From positions 1,034,722-1,098,721 of the forward strand of contig JACDOX010000223.1 of the NCBI GenBank assembly GCA_014549065.1: 64,000 nucleotides of DNA, read 5' to 3'. This stretch comes from Cardinalis cardinalis. Its lineage: Eukaryota > Chordata > Aves > Passeriformes > Cardinalidae. The notes beneath the pieces are model-generated. The model saw only the letters and a program-made list of their open reading frames with translations. It was not told where the DNA came from and did no database searches. Shown here one piece after another: positions 34,617 to 48,700 of the stretch. Positions within the stretch are counted from its first letter, which is position 1. Every line of letters starts with the position of its first letter. The position numbers were made by a program, and so were the translations under genes.

Positions 34617-37600
34617 ATATTGCCTCTGCATGTTGAACTGACAACGCTTGAAGGATCTTCTCTTTAATAGCAAACATGATTTCACAGGAAGTCAAACACA
34701 GCAAATCACAGAATTCTTGGTAGCATCATGGGAATCCCAGGTGCTTCACATAGGGATCCTGAATAGTTGTTTTGATGCCATGATGATTTTTCACGTTTTT
34801 TAAAATAAATATTTTATATACCTTTTTTGTATCTTCAGCACTCTTAGCATGCATACTTGTAATTCTTTAAGTCTGATAACTTAGCGTAATCCTGGTATTC
34901 TGTTAGACCAAACCTCCCAGAGGCCTCACAGTTGGAGGCTGGAAGGCCCTATGCTGTCTTGAGAAACCAAGCAGTAAAATACATCCTGTAAATTAGGATT
35001 AGGCCCCTCCAGAGGGGAATTCTTCGGGATGAGGAGGTATCAATGCTATTAATTCAAGCCTCTCATTGAGGCATCTTTTTNAAATATGCTTATTTTCAAG
35101 GTCTGTAAAATTGTATGCATGTTTTATGGGGGTGTGCATTTTGACACATTCCACCTTGGCAAAGTGGTGCACCATAAAGATCCTTTTGAAATACTGAAGT
35201 AAAAGCCCTTTACTCCTTAACCGTGTCTGACTCTTAAGTTTTAGGACCAAGGAAAAGGCACCAGTTTCTGTTCTAGGGTTATTTTAGCTACTTAAGTCTT
35301 TTTATTGAAAAAAAGGCATCACTATATTACTACTTTTGAAGTTTTTCTGACTCAGGTGGGTTAGTCTGTATGTTAACTGAAGCTGACAAAACAAATGTAT
35401 CTACTGCTTCCTGTCACAAACACTAAGACGTTTGTATGGCTGAAGGCTGAAATAAATCTAAAAGAATTTATATATACATTTGAACACCAAAAAATACTCC
35501 AGTTGATTATCTTTCAGCCGGACCAGCTTTCCAGTTAACTGTAGTGATAAAACACCTGACATATTCAAGAGATATAATGTAAAAAATGGTGTGAGAACTT
35601 GAACAATTGAAGTGGGAAAGGAGAAATAGCACTTAGGTTTCACATGCTGCTTTAAAACATGGTTGTCATGTATTACACTAAGATTTTTTTTTTTTGTAAT
35701 TAAAATGAAACTTGCTGGTTTTACTTCTACTTTTTATATCTTTTTGCAGTGGTAATACAAAAATAAAACCATTCTTTTTTTCAAGTTTGTAACAATGAGA
35801 ATATTTTAATGAAAAAAAAAGAGTGAAATTAATGCCTTGCTGATGCAGCAAAGAATAGCTTTTATTCCTGTATCCTCCTTGTCATGGCAGAGATCCTACC
35901 TCACTCCCTGATCCATGGCTCCTGGACACATAGTCCTGCATATTCCTTTGCTGTCCCTCTGGCACTAATCAGACAATTCTTCAGGTCAGTTCAGTTCATT
36001 AATCTAGCAGAGAAGAGAATCTTCTTTTTCCTGATCCACTTGTTTTCTGGCAAGTTGACATGTGACATGAGCTCACAGAGGAATCCAGAGAACACAGGAG
36101 TTTGTGCAAGGTAAAAAATATGTGTACTGGCAACCTCTGATTGGAAGCATGAAAAAGAGGATGAAAAAACAGGGGGAATGGATTGTCATCTCCATCTCTT
36201 TCAGAGTATGTGAGCTTTTAGATCAGGTTGTCTTGGCACATCATAGTCTCAGGTTGATGAACGCCAATATTAAAGGAGAACAGAATTTTTAATTCAGTCT
36301 CTTTTCTCTTCTAACTTTATGCTCATCTAAATTAAAAGGCTCTTGCTTTGGGCTACTCTGGCTTCTGTAAAATACCAAATTTCTATTACTCCAGACTCTA
36401 CTCTGGAAATATAAAATTAGTTCAGACTACAGTTGTTTTGAAGTAGGCATTGAAGTAAAACTCAGGGGATACAAAACAGTACTATATTTTACACTTAAGC
36501 TTTTATATTACTGTCCTATGAGGACATGACTTGATTAATTCACAGTTATTCACAGGAATACACAAATCTCACAAATTGATGGTATACACAAATGTTTTTG
36601 AGGCGACAGCTTTATTTCTTTTTCCTTGGAAATGTTGTCTGATCTTGTGCTCACAGTAGCATCAGGGAAGAAAACTAGATTCTGTTTCTCCTGGGAAGCT
36701 GGACTGTTTTTAATTGTCTTTAGAGCTGCAAAACAAATTGCCATATTATTACTTTATAAACTTCCATCTATCATCCATATTGTAGTTTTTTGCTTTATCA
36801 CTGATATCAAAGGCCACAGTGAAGATAGCTACTTCTATTAATAGTTACTAGTATAACTAACACTATTAACTGACTAAACAATATAGCAAGAGGTATATTT
36901 GGAGTGGAAACCAAATCAACTGTGAAACCTTCCTGTGTTTACTGTGACTTTTGTACAGTTATTTCTGTACTATTTTTTGCAAGTAAACTTTGCTGTTCAA
37001 TCTTCCCTGTTACCAAACTTCAAAGCAGACAGTTTGCATGCTTACCTTTNTATGAAAGAAATCGCATCATTTCACGTATAAGACTAAGTTAAAGGACAGT
37101 CATCATATTCAAACAGTATTCAGAAGCTTTCCTAGTTGTACATGAAGTACCAATGCTACTGACATTAGTCATCAATTTTGGCCACAAAACCTATTGCCAA
37201 AAATTCTTATTGTTCAATACCGACCTAAATTTTCTACATACCTTGCTGTTGCATGTTGCTGGTCTAAATTTGTCATGCTTTCTTTGTATTCCTAGATATT
37301 CTAAAAGTATCATTAACATAAAGTCAGCAAGTTTGTTCCTAATGCTTCCTTTAGAGCTCTAACATGTGCTGTGAATGGGAGATGAATTTCAGCAACTTAT
37401 GTAACATAATGAATTATTTCAAAATGGCCATCACAAAGTAACCTTTTCATGATACATGAGTTTAAAAAATTTAAAATCTTCTTTCCTCTGAAAAATGGCT
37501 AGATTTACATGATTTGTCAAGGTTTTGTGTACAGTTACTATGTCAGCATCAATTTCATGTCCTAAAATGCTATCTTGAATGCACTTATTTTTCATTAACA

Positions 37601-39574
37601 TTTATTATTATTACCCACCTCAGTATTGATTCATGACATTGCTGAATTAAAAGACAGTTTATCAATCATATCTTAAAGATTTTGGGGCATTGCTCAAACT
37701 TCCTGACTTGAACACTTGTACAAGTCCTAATTTTATAATTTCCTTTTGTAGATGATTGTCCAGTGAGTGATAATTGAGTGAAATGCATCTTTGGTGCAGT
37801 GTAGTACAGATAATGCATTAAAATTAGGTTTTCCTGAGCAACAGAATCAAATAATTGAAGGTACAAATGCATTAATTGAAACAGTGATATTGCAATGCCG
37901 TCACAGAAGTTTGAGCTTCATTCAAAAGTGAATAGTACAGTTAGGTGAGTTCAGGAAAAACCTGTAGTGAAATACTTACAAAACCTACAAGACTTCACTT
38001 GACATTTGAATTTTGCCTAAATATTTTGGAAAGATAATTACACATACAGTACTGCAGCCTTGCAGTGTGGTGAACTGGTCACATACAGCTTCATGCTTCA
38101 GCGGCTGGAATGTTTTTGGTACACCACATCTCATTTAAAAATAGCTGTCTTGCAGCATGCTCAGCAGCACAGACATAGCAGAGACATCTCTAACAAGTCT
38201 TGTCAGTTTCTTGTGCATTAATTCACTTTTGGAGGCACCTTTTCAGCTGGCATCCTCTGTCATCAATTAGTCTCTTGACATTCATACATCATTGGTGGGC
38301 TCGTTAAGACATTAAGTTTCAACACGAGCATCCTATGTACCTGCTAGCTTGTTTGGAAACCTGGAATGGGTTTGCAAGCATTTTGGGAACTGAATATCTC
38401 AAGTTAGCATAGAGGAGAAAGGATTTCTGACGTATTCAGAATGGGTCTGCTGTTTTGAAATACCTGGTTTGAGTGTTCTTTGGTTGCATTTAAATTTCCA
38501 TTCTGTTGGTTCTTTGTGTTTATGTAACTGCATATTGTGCCATTAAGCACCACTTTGTCAATAAAAAACAAATTTTTTTTATGTTTTGAACGTTAGCTTT
38601 GGTAATATCACTTTGTTATGCCAAGATACAGTATTAGAATATAGTAATTACAATTAGAGTAATTTTAGTATTTTGTTTTTAATGTATTTCTGTGAATTTT
38701 AAAAATAACTTTATCTTTTTTTATATGTATGCTCACATAAATACAGGCACAATATAATTTTTAGCTTGCCCAGTGTTTTCCAGATCAGCAGTGCTCTGTT
38801 GTCTCCTTCTTACCTAGCAGATTGCAGCTTTCTGAGCTGTTCTCAGCAAACCATGCTGCCTTTAACTGGTCTAAACTAGCAGGCTTATTTTAGCCATCTG
38901 ATTTTAATTGTGGAGATGGCTATCTCATCAGGCTTTTAGACTTACATTTTAAAAGCTCTCACAATTATTTACTTGTAAATAAAGTAATGGCTTTACATAA
39001 TTTTTACAGACCTGTCACCGTCTGAAATACTTTTATTATATTCCTTTCTGTAAAGCTATGGGTAGCGCATAGAAAGTTAAGCAATATAAACCTTCTAACA
39101 AGAACTTGTGTTGTTTAGTTCTTATTCAGCTGAAATGTCTCTCCAGCATTTGTTGTATGTAGAACTTGCTCACATGGAGACTCCATAAACTCTAGTATCT
39201 CTACTCTTGCTCACCTTAGGAACTTGTTTTTCAGGACATGCAGCCAGAAAATTGTGGAACAAGAAAAAACCACTGTCATTTACTAAAATTACATTCCTCA
39301 GCATGCTCAAACTTAGGTGTCTAAAGTGGACTCATCAACTTATATTCAGGGCCATCACCTTCAGTTATAACTGTTCTTTTTAATATGATCATGTGATTCT
39401 TCAGATATCTTTAAAAAGGTGAGCCAATAGAGCAAGTTATTCCAAATAAATGTATTCTGGGTAAACTTACGTTACTTTTCCTATTCCAATCCCAAAGCAA
39501 CAAGATAATTTCTAAATTGAAAGGAGTTTCATGTTTAGAAATGTATAGCAAAGAACAAACTGGACATGGCTTAC

Positions 39575-40296
39575 TGTTAGTAAGGAACTTAACNAAGCTT
39601 GAGAAGTTGGCAGACATAATTGAGTTCACCAAAGACAAATGCAAAGTGGTACCTTGGATAGAATAAACCCCTGCAGCAGGTGCAGGATCTGACAGGTTAT
39701 GTACCAGCTCTGCAGAAAATTTGGGCTTTTCCTGGGCAGTGAGCTGAACATGACTGCAGTGCAAGTTGGGCTTTATTAACAAGAGCAGATTGAGAGAAGA
39801 AATTATTTCCTTCTACTCAACACTTACGAGGCAGTACTGTCTTCCACTTTGGGGTTCCCCATGAAAAGGAGAGGTCATAATACATAAGAGTCCAGAGAAG
39901 ACGGTATAGGCTAGAACATACACTAGGAACAGGCTGAGAGATATGGTTTTGTTTACTCCGGAAAAGAATTAGGGAAAAGTGAGGAGGAGGGGAATCTAAT
40001 TATTGTCTTTCATATGGGGGTATATGGAAAGATGAAACCAGATTTTCACCAACACACAGAGTAAAATGACAAGAGGCAGCTAACATTTCCATGGCAACAA
40101 AGACAATTCCAGCTGGACATAAAAGAAGGATTTTTTTCCACTGGTTAAGCACCTAGAGATGACTTTGAAATGTGACTCAACAGAACACTGTGCAGCAGCT
40201 TTGTTGACATTGAAGTTAGAGAGGTCATTTAAGCATAAGTTGGACAATTGAGGACATGGAGAGGTCCCTTACAGCCTGAGTTATTTTATGATTTTA
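39575..40296 (+). mobile_element. Old CR1 LINE fragment, plus orientation
   Basis: Diverged CR1 covering the end of ORF2 and the 3' UTR. Landmarks on the plus strand are the 'CTTGAGAAGTTGGCAGAC' block near 39598, 'TTCACCAAAGACAAATGCAAAGTGGT' near 39626, the region with 'CTACTCAACACTTACGAGGC' near 39814, and a 3' end with GAGGTCCCTTACAGCCTGAG (40261-40280) and a decayed TTATTTTATGATTTTAG tail. More substitutions and small gaps than in the other copies make it one of the oldest here, and its 5' boundary is uncertain. Confidence 0.75.
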
Positions 40297-42039
40297 GCTA
40301 AGATACAAGTAAGTTATATAGTGTGGTATTTTAAATCTGATTTCTTCTCTGAATATGGTGTTGGAAAATTATCAAATACATAATTGTCTTTCATTTAAAT
40401 CCTTTTCTGAAATTGTAATATGGATTAATGGAGTCACATGCAGAAGTGTAGTGAAAAATGACACAGACTGCAAGTCAGAAAAAATGATGATTGATGTCTC
40501 CAATTTATAAAATGGAAATTGCAACACAGAGATGACCAACACAAGAACAGGCACAGAAATTTCTGATAGTGTCTTTACTGAAGATAAAAAGGCTGCAGTC
40601 TTTAGTCATTTAGTCATTTGTGTATGCCTGTGGTGAGTGGCTGGCTAAGTTTTGTGCATGCTGGCCAAAAATTGCCTCTTGCTTAGCAAGCAGTGTGTGT
40701 GAGAGTGCTTCCACAGCACAGGGAGGTAACAGCTCAGGTAAACGTAAGGGAATTTAATAACTGGAAGTGCTGTTGTGGAGGAAGACATGCACATGGGCTG
40801 TGCAGAAGAGTATCTCGAGGTAATATGGGACATAAAGACACATATCGTGAGGTGGAAATGACAGAGAACTGATCACAAGCGTTTTCCTTCCTCCTGTGTG
40901 ATAGGAGAAATGGATGTGACCTTTAGGGTTCAGCTCAATGTCATGCATTAGGTATTTGGTAATTCACACTCAACCCCGCTCTACTCTAGCAATATCATAT
41001 TGTGCAGGCTTTAGGACAAAAGGTTTTATCTTTTTAGCAGTAAGGTTTGGTTTTCTTCCAGATGTAGTCATTGAATCTGCATAGAATCTGCATAGAAGAC
41101 TTTCATTGGCAAAGTTAAATTTGCTTGTATCCTGGATTTCCAACTGAGGCTTTTTATCAAAGGTTTTAAACTTTGATTTTGGGGTTACTTTTGATTCTTT
41201 GAGATGACTTCTTTTTTAATTGAAAACAGTTTCTAGGTGGCAGTTAGGTCTTCAGAACACTGCCTGTCTCTCCTATGCTTTGTGCACCACCTACTGGATT
41301 CTTTTTAACATCCTGCCAAAGACTTATCCTTTCACAGGTCCATGAAATACAGGTTTTACTTGTTTCCAAAAAGTAAACTCACAACCCCATTACTTGGGTG
41401 AAAAAATATTTCTTAACTTATCACAGATAAGGCTTAATTCATGTCTTCTGTTTAACATCCAGTTGTATTTAGCAACATCATAAAATGTTCTTACTTTAAC
41501 ATATGGCATCAATAATAATTAATGGCATTCTGGTTGGTGTAAAATATCTGAGGAAAACAGCTACTTATTCAGTAATTAAAACAAGAGTTGTTATATGGTC
41601 TACTTCTGCAAAGAAGTAAAAATTTTGGTTAAAATGAAATTTTTAAGACAATCTCATATTACTTCTAGAAAGAATCAGAAACACCACTTGGTCCAAAATT
41701 ATCTCAGGTAATGTTTAAATGAGATCAAGCTAGGGCCCAGGAGTATGTAGAAGCCCAGACAATAAGGGGCTAATGTGTATGTCTCAAACACCAACAACTG
41801 GACACCCATGGGGTTTTGTACCAAGAACAAGATTTGCTTGGAGAACAGGACCATGTGGAGGTAGAGCAGGGAGAAACGTTCTACTCCCTGGAGGCACAAC
41901 AAACAAAAGACAGCATCAGTGAAGAAATAGGCATGAACTGTCAACCAAGAGCAAATCCAGCAGGAGGATATGAGATCACCCAAGACCTCTGTGACCCTCC
42001 AAACTATGTCCAGATAGGTCTGAAAGAACAGTCTGCCAA
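40297..42039. other. Unique sequence, possibly with retroviral remains at its right end
   Basis: No exon or CR1 recognised. The right part (about 41700-42039) directly precedes an LTR-like block and might be degenerate internal sequence of the same provirus. The hydrophobic 129-codon minus-strand frame there shows no motif I can identify with a retroviral or cellular protein. Confidence 0.35.
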
Positions 42040-42425
42040 TGATGACTAATTTGCATAGAAACAAGAAACCAGTCCTCAGGGCAGGCAAAACTGTTCTGTA
42101 AAAAGGTAGTCACCTCAGGTCCAGGCACACACCCTCAGGACTCTGCACATCCCATTGGCCAAAGAGATGATCTCTCTTGTTCTCTTCCCCTCTTTAATTC
42201 ATGTTTTCCTTCTTTTCCTTTCTCTCTTCCCTCTGACCCTACCCCTTCACCCAAACCACTGCTGGCTTACAGAGTAGGTCAGGGACTAACATATCAATTT
42301 CCATGCCATGTGTGTAATTTACTAATAAAACTTTCTGGGCCCTTTGACTTCTGTCATTCCTTTTGACCACAAGCATTTACCAATCTTGGGTGCTTCCTTC
42401 CCCATACAGTGGGACATCACAGAGC
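42040..42425 (+). mobile_element. LTR-like block, boundaries uncertain
   Basis: About 385 bp with LTR traits on the plus strand: an octamer ATTTGCAT at 42049-42056, a pyrimidine-rich stretch at about 42168-42250, AATAAA at 42324-42329 followed about 20-25 nt later by a T-rich segment, and a possible CA end near 42421. I could not find a convincing target-site duplication, and the TG start is ambiguous. A polyadenylation region of an unknown transcript is an alternative reading. Confidence 0.45.
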
Positions 42426-45400
42426 AAACAGACAAGAAACTGCAAAGAGCAGAATGAGACACAGCTCAAGATGAAAGCCATGAGGATGATGAGAATGAGA
42501 AGGCATGGAGAACAAGACACAGTGATGTGTTTTAAGGCACACAAGATTTACTTAAGTAAAAGATTACATCCTTCAGGATTTCTGTGTCATGGCAAATAGC
42601 TAAAGCAGGATCCCAAAATTAACATACAACATTACCTCATACCTGACAGTACCTAAGAACAGGGATGGATTTTATACCAATTTCAATATGTGTAGGTATA
42701 TCTAGATATATAGAAATATAGATATGTTTTACATACAGAGATATAAGAAATTTTAATCTTATATTTAAAAAACTGTATTTACTTTTCATATTTTATACTC
42801 CATCTGGTCCAGTGACGTCAACATATTAAACCTACTCTCACTGAATAAATGTCAGTGTATGACTACAATATTTTTTCCATTAAGAAACTACTAAGAAATG
42901 TTCCTTTAAAATGTTTGCTTTGAGGCAAAAGTTCAAATTAGTAGTACTAAAATAGAATAAACCTACCAAAATACTAGTGAAAGGAAATATTAAAAAAATT
43001 TATTTTAGATGGGGTAATGAACAAAATTGGTTGCTTGAATTGTTTTAATGTAAAGAACTTTAATTTCTATCAGGAATTAGCAGATATGCACGTGCCTTGA
43101 GACTCAACTTGAGCAATTTAATGAGAGCTATTATCAGTTAAGAAACACAACAAATCAACGTTTTTGTAACAATACAGGCAACAACAGATGTTAGTACCAT
43201 TGCAAATAAGGCAAAGTTGTTTCATGATGGTAATGTTGATGGACAGAAATCCTCCACACTTAAAACAAAGCCAGCACCCTCAAAAAACCAAAATCAGTTC
43301 CAATAATCTGTCTGTGGCTGACCAGGATGAAGGGCTGGTCAGGAAACACGCATATATTTAATGAGATTCCCTCCAGCCAGCCTATCCAATGGTTAATGCC
43401 TAGATCACTATTTTCCCCTGCTGCTGGAATTTGGACATGCAAGTCTACGAAGATCACAGATACACTTCATCTGCTGGTACAGTCCCATGTCATCATTCCC
43501 TTCCCACCTAAAGCACATACTGGATCCCTTGAATAACTGGGATTAGATGTACAGCCAGCTGAGTAACTATTCCACAAATTCTATGTGTGTAGAGACACAC
43601 ACCATCAGGCCTTGTAGCCTCCCCAGTAGTTATTATGGACTGTCTGGTCTCTCTGGTATGTGCTTCCAGCTGTCTCAGAGACACACATGTATCTGGCCCA
43701 GCCAGAATGCTTTGGCAACTAAGCTAAAGCCCCTGCTTGCTATCTAGGTTCAGCTCAGTATCTGCTGGCAGCCAAATGGTGCTAGACACGACCTCACTTG
43801 GCCCAGCTGCTAGCACCACAGGCATATGGGTTCCTGACACCCACAGATTCCACTCCAGTTGCTGGCACCATAGGTAACGCTGGCTATTGTGACCCATGGT
43901 ATGACTCCAGCTAACAATTAGACCTCCATAAGCACATATGTACACAGAACAGAGAATCCCCTCACCCAAGAAAATAGTTAGATATTTAATTTAATAAGAC
44001 TGGGCAGCTGGCACTTAGGAGATCCAGGACATCNCCAAATAACTGCATGGATCAGGGACTAGTCCCTTATCCCTCTGTTTTCCTGTGCTTGTTCCTCCCC
44101 AGACCACTTACATTCCTGCCTTTAGTTCCTTCCATACATGTTCACTATTGTTGTGGAGAAGAGATGACTGAGAGGGGATTTAATGAATACTTACCAATAA
44201 GTATGTGACCAATATGCTTGGGTTATTTTACATTATTAATGAATCGGTGCAGTGAGTTAAATAGAAAGCTAAGGAAATGAAAAAAAAAAGGCTAATTAGA
44301 AGACCAGGTTAAGTCCCCTGAAGACTCAGATTTGGCAGAGGTAGCCTTTGCCTCCACACCTCTGTCTGTGCAGTCCTGACTGTGGTAGAACAGCTTGACA
44401 GAGCCAGGAAAGATCAGCCTGCATGTGATGTATGGACACGAGAGCAGGAGTGCATAGTTATGGCAAGAGTAGCTATACAGACTGAAAACTAGCCCAAATA
44501 ATTGTATTTCTGGAGTAAAGAGAACACATCCTGGCAGAGGGGGGTTACTTTCATTTTAAAGTCATGATGTGAAAGTGGTCTGTAGGGGTGAGTGGGCATT
44601 TCTAGAGGCCCTATAGGAAAATAATAAAAAATCCTTTTTTGAAGGAAGAAGGAATCCTCTTTTGAAAATACAGATCTTAGTTTCCTTCTTAGAGGAATCC
44701 AAAGAAGGAAACCTCATTTGAAAATACAGATCTTAGTGTCTTATATTCTCATAGGGCAGAAGAGTACTGTCTTCCCCTATCTTAAAGGCTTTTTTAATAG
44801 CAAAGAATTTGATTTTTCCTTTAGGTTCTGCTTCAATATGTTTTTACAGCTTCAGTACCCACGCATGCTGAGAGTTAAAAGGAGTATAGGAGGCACAGTC
44901 CATGGTCTCTGCGCAGGAAGAAAAGCTATCTCAGGACACAGCTGTATTAGATTTCACTTAAAAGGCAGTTCTAAAGAAGGTTGTCTAGTGTGTGAGAACA
45001 AGGAATACCATTTCCAGTTTGGGAACAACTGGTGAAGAAACAGGGTAGCTGTAAGCTATTTAGTTATGTCTCCTTGCAGTTGCTAACCACTGGATTAGCA
45101 ACTGACTGCTCATTTTGTCAATTAACAATTGACACTGCTGCATTTCTAGAGCAGCACTCTGACTTTTTGTTTTGTCACATTATTAATTATGCTATTACAA
45201 TGTTGTGAGTTAAATACTTCAGCCTTCCACTTCTTGAATAAAACCATGGTATTTGCTACTGGAAAGCTGAGTGATGTTATTTACAAACAGAAAGTCCATA
45301 TTTGATTTTGGATGTAACATCATTGAAACAATGTTCTATGTAGCGAATTACTTTCTTTCCTTAGAAGTAAAATATTTTCAACACCACTTAAAGAAGCTGA

Positions 45401-45750
45401 GAGAAGTAACTCAGGCTTTTGCACTGAGAATCAATCTAAGGTAGCTAGTTAAGAACAAATGGCTTCATCGATGACAGATCTCATTTGGTGGATTACCATT
45501 ATGATGGCTATTCAAGCATCATACAAGAATCCTCAAAATATTAATGGTCAGCTTTAGTCATTATTCAAACTAGGAAAATAAATGGTAAAGAAGAAATCAA
45601 TCCTGCTCAGAACTAGGCAGCTGAATGTTCAGAGAGTATTTTCATGTAATTTATAAATTCAGCAGCAACTACATTAACATTTCAACTGTAAAATAACCGT
45701 TGCTTACAAAGTTTATCAGCAAATATCATTTACTCAATAAATGCCAGAAC
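42426..45750. other. Unique, gene-free sequence with a tandem duplication
   Basis: No transposon or exon recognised. It contains the partial 56-bp tandem duplication at about 44650-44740. It lies between the LTR-like block and the region I regard as the possible outer limit of the TPPP 3' UTR. Confidence 0.4.
44650..44740. repeat. Partial tandem duplication, 56-bp spacing
   Basis: The 20-base string TTTGAAAATACAGATCTTAG occurs at 44661-44680 and again at 44717-44736, each preceded by a similar GAAGGAA-then-CCTC context. It is a duplication of one segment, with the second copy ending early. Confidence 0.9.
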
Positions 45751-48700
45751 TGATGTAGTAACACATTTATTGATCACTTTACCAACTAAAAATGCAATTT
45801 TATACAGTCAGTCAACAGCAGTAACATACTTTATGAGAAGCTATGCTTTAACGAAATGGTGTTTAAAATATGGATTTCACTATAACTTGTCAAGCCAAGT
45901 TTTTACAGTGCTAATCAAAACAACTGCTGCACTTGAACGTTTCCGCTAAAACATCAACAATAATGTTGCAGACAAAGTAGCTTTTCCATTGTTAATGTGG
46001 GTTTAGAATTTAACAAGACAACTTCAACAGGTTTAAAACATGTTACATTGTCATTACTTTAACATTCACACAGATAAAGTGATACATTTAATACTTTCTA
46101 GCATTATTAAACAGTGTAAAAATATATTGCATATATATATATATATAAATTTGTTTCCTTTTCCTGAAAAAACCTAGTACAAACTAGTAGTATATGATCC
46201 CCCCTTCAAGTTTCTTTTACTTATTTTAAAGATTGAAGAGTAGTAGTTTTAAATTAACAGAAACAAAGAAACAAAGACATGGAAATAAGAGAATCACTGT
46301 TGTGCTCCCCCATAACCTCTTGTCATGGTTACTAAGCATATTAACCCCTTGGTAATGGTGTTTCTATTTTTGCTAACGCCAGCTAGAATTTTGGAAATGG
46401 CTGCAGTGGGGATAAGATTTTGCCCAGTGTGCTTTGCACTGGATGGTGCCTGGCCCCCTTCATCAAGCGGTTAAAAATCTTTGCTTAGGTCATGTTTTTC
46501 TACTATAGTTAAGATTTAGAAATGCTATGCTCAAGTTGTTCATTTGCAAAATGAAAAGAAGATTCAGAATTAAATTAGTGAGAAAAAGTAAACTTGTAAG
46601 GTTAAATGATCATGTAAATTTTTTTACCGTGTTGAAAATTTCACAGTGAACACAGTAGGCTAGTACAGCTGCATGTTAATGTTTGCAATGCCTGCAATTA
46701 TAAATATTGCAGGTAATTATTAGCACACAGCAGCTTCCTGGTTGATGAAAGACAAATGAAAATAAGAACAAAAACTAGTAAGCTTCACTGAAGGTTTTTA
46801 TCATAGTGTACAGTGCTCCAAGGAAGACTATGTCAAGACCTATCTCCACATCCCGACTGCTTAATGATTAAATTTTAATTAGTGCTCTAGGTAATCAAAG
46901 ACAGAACAGTTTTGCCTTCACCCTTTACGATCAGGTCCTGACAGCATGCACATTCAGATTTGTGCAAATGATGAATCAAAACATCTAAATCAAATTAGAA
47001 ATGGATATTGGAACAGCATGGACTGATAAACATGCTAGCAAAGGAATAAAGCATAATGTGGATAAATAAATGATTTATGACTGAACAAAATCAATCTCAT
47101 TCAAAAATTATACTTCGGTATAAATATATATTTCTCCTCTAATATTTAAATCTGTGAAACATCACACCTTGCTAAGAATTAACCTCAATACACTTATCCA
47201 ACATTGACCTTTTCTCTGCTTTACAGAATGTAAAGACAAATTACTTTGTATTATAAGCATTGTACAAAAAAATTTCCCTGCTGCAAGAATTTGCCAAAGC
47301 TGATATACTCTNAACCCAGCATAAAGATTAAAAATAAACACACTTTTTTGCGCCCTATAACTTGGTTTTGCCTATGATCTTACCTTTTCATATACTACAG
47401 TGCTAACAAAAGTAGTTTCCCAACACGATTTTATACAGGACATCAGTTTGTAGGTTAACTGACTTTACACAGCCTTTGTAAAGATCTAGTACATATTTAG
47501 CTTGAATATTACAGACATACACAGCATTTCAGCTGCATTAATATAACCCTATTTAACAGAGCCCAGGCTGCAGTATTTCACATTATTTAATTACTTTGTT
47601 TAAAAAGAGCATTTGAGCAAATGCAAGCATACAGAAACTCATCTGATGTAAACTGAAACTTGAAATAATTTACCACTGTGAGGATTCAGACTGCCATAAT
47701 TTTTTCTTATTTTGTTGTTCATCTATAATGTAGCTCCTGATCAAAACGCAAAGATCAAAATGGATGAACTGAGTGTATTTTTAGGGCCACATTTCTAATT
47801 CAGTTGAGTGTAGCTTTACTCTGATTTTTCCTGAAAAATGTGCAAAGTTGTAAAAAAACCTTGCATAAAGATAACTGGAGGTAAGGGCAAATTATGAGCA
47901 TTATCTTTGAGGTCTTTGCAAATGTTTACATCAAAACTCACTTTGTACAGTGCCATAAGTTTTACAGTAACTCACAAAAAAGAGACGCTGTATATCTGTA
48001 TTTGAAAATTAATTCACTGGCTATTTACCTGCAATGGAATATGATAGTAGTTTATCATTTTTCCAAATCAGGTTAGTCAGTTGGGCATTTCAATGCCAAT
48101 TTCTAAATGCAAGATTTAAAAAGAAAGAAGAAGTCTCTTCTGTAGTTCTTCNGTAGTTTTGCCCTCATGTATATCCATGTCCCCAGATATTGCCAGTGTG
48201 CATGTGCATGAACAGAAAAGATAACTTCTTTTTTAAAANATTGTTTCAGACTACCAGAACTGCAAATGTGTGTCAAGAATGCTCAGCCAAGAGGCTGGAT
48301 TTCCCCCCCTTTTGTTTATGATCAGGCTTATTCTTGCCAAAGTCTACCTTGAGTGGATAATCAAGTAGTTTGAATGAAATAAGCCAAATCAAGTGTCTTC
48401 TGACAACAAAGTCAAGAGTTGTATCTTAAACTTGTTCTGAAATCCACCTTCTCCATAGGGGTTTTAAAGCAATATACCAAGTTTAATATACTGAAAAACA
48501 TGAAAAAAAATCCCAAATATATTAACAGATATTTTTCCCTGCAAGAATAAATTACTTGGACAATAATTAAGACATGGAGGTTCTATCTGCAATATTCTTT
48601 TACTTCTAGAAGCATTATTGTTAGCTAGGACATTATTCAAAGCATTGGTTTTGAGTTTAATGTGCCAGCATGAAAGCAACTACAGATTTCTTAGAAGTTC

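Larger units (their letters stand above)
32906..39574. other. Unique, gene-free sequence with simple repeats
   Basis: About 6.7 kb of AT-rich sequence without recognised exons or transposons. It contains an A homopolymer, a GGTT microsatellite and a 33-bp tandem duplication, listed separately. The frame at 35884-36114 begins with ATG, but I find no family signature and no convincing acceptor before it. Confidence 0.45.

Noticed and set aside
41699..42088. 129-codon hydrophobic minus-strand frame
   Set aside because: No recognisable receptor or envelope signature and no splice context; next to an LTR-like block, so probably chance.
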